Source of the DNA: Rhodocyclaceae bacterium
GTDB lineage: Bacteria > Pseudomonadota > Gammaproteobacteria > Burkholderiales > Rhodocyclaceae
Length of the DNA stretch: 6,124 bases
Direction: 5' to 3'
Assembly: GCA_017444505.1 (NCBI GenBank)
Contig: JAFSWK010000243.1
Coordinates: 1-6,124, forward strand
Shown: in pieces, positions 5,136 to 6,124 of the stretch
How positions within the stretch are numbered: the first letter of the stretch is position 1
Layout: each line of letters begins with the position of its first letter
Notes under the pieces: model-generated
The model's database searches: none
What the model was told of the DNA's origin: nothing
The model's input: only the letters and a program-made list of their open reading frames with translations
Position numbers and translations under genes: made by a program

Positions 5136-6124
5136 ATGGGTGGCTTGCTTGGAATCGGGTTGACGGGGCTGTTTGCCGCGCACACCAACCTGGAGACGAC
5201 TGCGCACAACCTGCAAAACGTCAATACGCCGAACTACAGCCGTCAGAAAGGTGTGCAAACCACGCAGATGCCGTACTACACGGGCGGCTACTACGTCGGT
5301 CAGGGCACCCTGATGACCACGGTGAAGCGCGAGTTTGACCAGCATCTGGAAAACCGCGTGCTCTATGCCGAGGCGCGCTACACCGAGTTTTCTTCCTACG
5401 ACGCCCAGATTGAGCAGATTAACAACATGCTCACCGACAACGACACGGGCTTGTCGACCGTCTTTCAGAGCTTCTTTGCCGGCGTGCAGGAAGTGGCGGC
5501 CAACCCCACCAACATTCCCGCCCGCCAGTCGCTGATTTCCGAAGGTTTGTCGCTGATTGAGCGTTTCCACTCCATCAACACCCGCCTGTCCGAAATCAGC
5601 CAGAGCATTGAAGGCGAAATGGCCGACTGTGTGGAATCCATCAACTCGCTGGGGCAAGAGATTGCCGACCTCAACCTGATGATTAAGCAGGCCGACACCG
5701 GGCGTGGCGAAGCCAACGACCTGCGCGACCGCCGCGACCACGCCATCCGCGAGCTGAACAAACTCATCCGCGTCAATCCGGTGGTCACCGAAGACGGTCA
5801 GATTGACGTATTCATTGGCAACGGCCAGCCGCTGGTGCAGAAAAACACCTCCTTCAAGCTGGCGCTCGTACCCGGCAAGGACGACCTCGGTCGGCACGAT
5901 TTTGCCGTCGTCAGCGGGCGTGGCGTACAGGTCGAGCTGCCCGAAAAATTGCTCACCGGCGGCCAGCTGGGCGGCCTGATCAGCTTCCGCAAAGAAGCGC
6001 TGGAGCCGGTGCGCGACGGCGTCAACCGCATCGCCCTTCAGTTTGCGCTGCAATTTAACGAGCAACACCGCTCCGGCAACACGCTCGACGGCATCATGGG
6101 GCAGGACTTCTTCGACCTGAAACC
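5136..6124 (+). CDS. flgK: Flagellar hook-associated protein 1 FlgK (5' part)
   Basis: FlgK (HAP1) forms the first junction layer between hook and filament outside the cell, and is exported by the flagellar type III system. The frame is open from ATG 5136 to the window edge: 329 complete codons plus two bases, so the C-terminal part is missing (family length is commonly about 550-700). AGGAG (5124-5128) lies 7 bases upstream. The N-terminus (1-37: GIGLTGLFAAHTNLETTAHNLQNVNTPNYSRQ) is the axial-protein heptad region; the usual TPGYSRQ reads TPNYSRQ here. FlgK-specific segments follow: GQGTLMTTVKREFDQHLENRV (55-75), GLSTVFQSFFAGVQEVAANPTNIPARQSLI (105-134), NDLRDRRD (194-201) and GGQLGGLISFRKEALEPVRDGVNRIALQFALQFNEQH (275-311). 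The segment near 140-185 looks helical and coiled-coil-like. It has its own sigma-54 promoter; flgL is the expected next gene but lies outside the window. Confidence 0.95.
   Translation, partial: MGGLLGIGLTGLFAAHTNLETTAHNLQNVNTPNYSRQKGVQTTQMPYYTGGYYVGQGTLMTTVKREFDQHLENRVLYAEARYTEFSSYDAQIEQINNMLTDNDTGLSTVFQSFFAGVQEVAANPTNIPARQSLISEGLSLIERFHSINTRLSEISQSIEGEMADCVESINSLGQEIADLNLMIKQADTGRGEANDLRDRRDHAIRELNKLIRVNPVVTEDGQIDVFIGNGQPLVQKNTSFKLALVPGKDDLGRHDFAVVSGRGVQVELPEKLLTGGQLGGLISFRKEALEPVRDGVNRIALQFALQFNEQHRSGNTLDGIMGQDFFDLK

Noticed and set aside
3709..6068. Long - strand open frames opposite flgJ and flgK
   Set aside because: Both lie over unambiguous flagellar genes, run across the two-promoter gap, and have shadow-like compositions.

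Overview
The window holds a flagellar basal-body gene block, all on the + strand, from a G+C-rich Gram-negative bacterium. The block reads flgG (distal rod), flgH (L-ring lipoprotein), flgI (P-ring), flgJ (rod-capping muramidase) and the first 329 codons of flgK (hook-filament junction). L- and P-ring genes imply an outer membrane. A two-domain FlgJ with a C-terminal glucosaminidase, together with sigma-54-type promoters for flagellar genes, suggests a beta- or gammaproteobacterium with a Pseudomonas/Vibrio-like (probably polar) flagellar hierarchy. The genus cannot be fixed from this sequence.

Layout. Positions 3-74 are the last 23 codons of an unidentified gene. The stretch 75-292 has no convincing protein gene. 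It does hold a -10-like box, a 13-bp bulged stem and a textbook Rho-independent terminator, which together look like a small RNA of about 97 nt or a terminating leader. Next is a yggS/PLPHP-family pyridoxal-phosphate-binding protein gene (293-1084). After a 162-bp gap with a near-consensus sigma-54 promoter come flgG-flgH-flgI-flgJ, separated by only 18, 24 and 2 bp. A second gap of 146 bp carries a GC-rich hairpin and a full-consensus sigma-54 promoter, followed by flgK running off the end of the window.

How the genes work together. FlgG polymerises as the distal rod. FlgJ caps the growing rod and cuts peptidoglycan so that it can cross the wall. FlgI and FlgH form the P- and L-ring bushing around the rod. 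FlgK is then the first junction protein placed on the finished hook. The two sigma-54 promoters split the block into a rod/ring unit (flgGHIJ) and a junction unit beginning at flgK.

The protein genes are ordinary members of known families, and I see no mobile element, CRISPR array, tRNA or rRNA. The points most worth a second look are the structured RNA candidate upstream of yggS, the two sigma-54 promoters, and the fact that flgG has yggS rather than flgF upstream of it.
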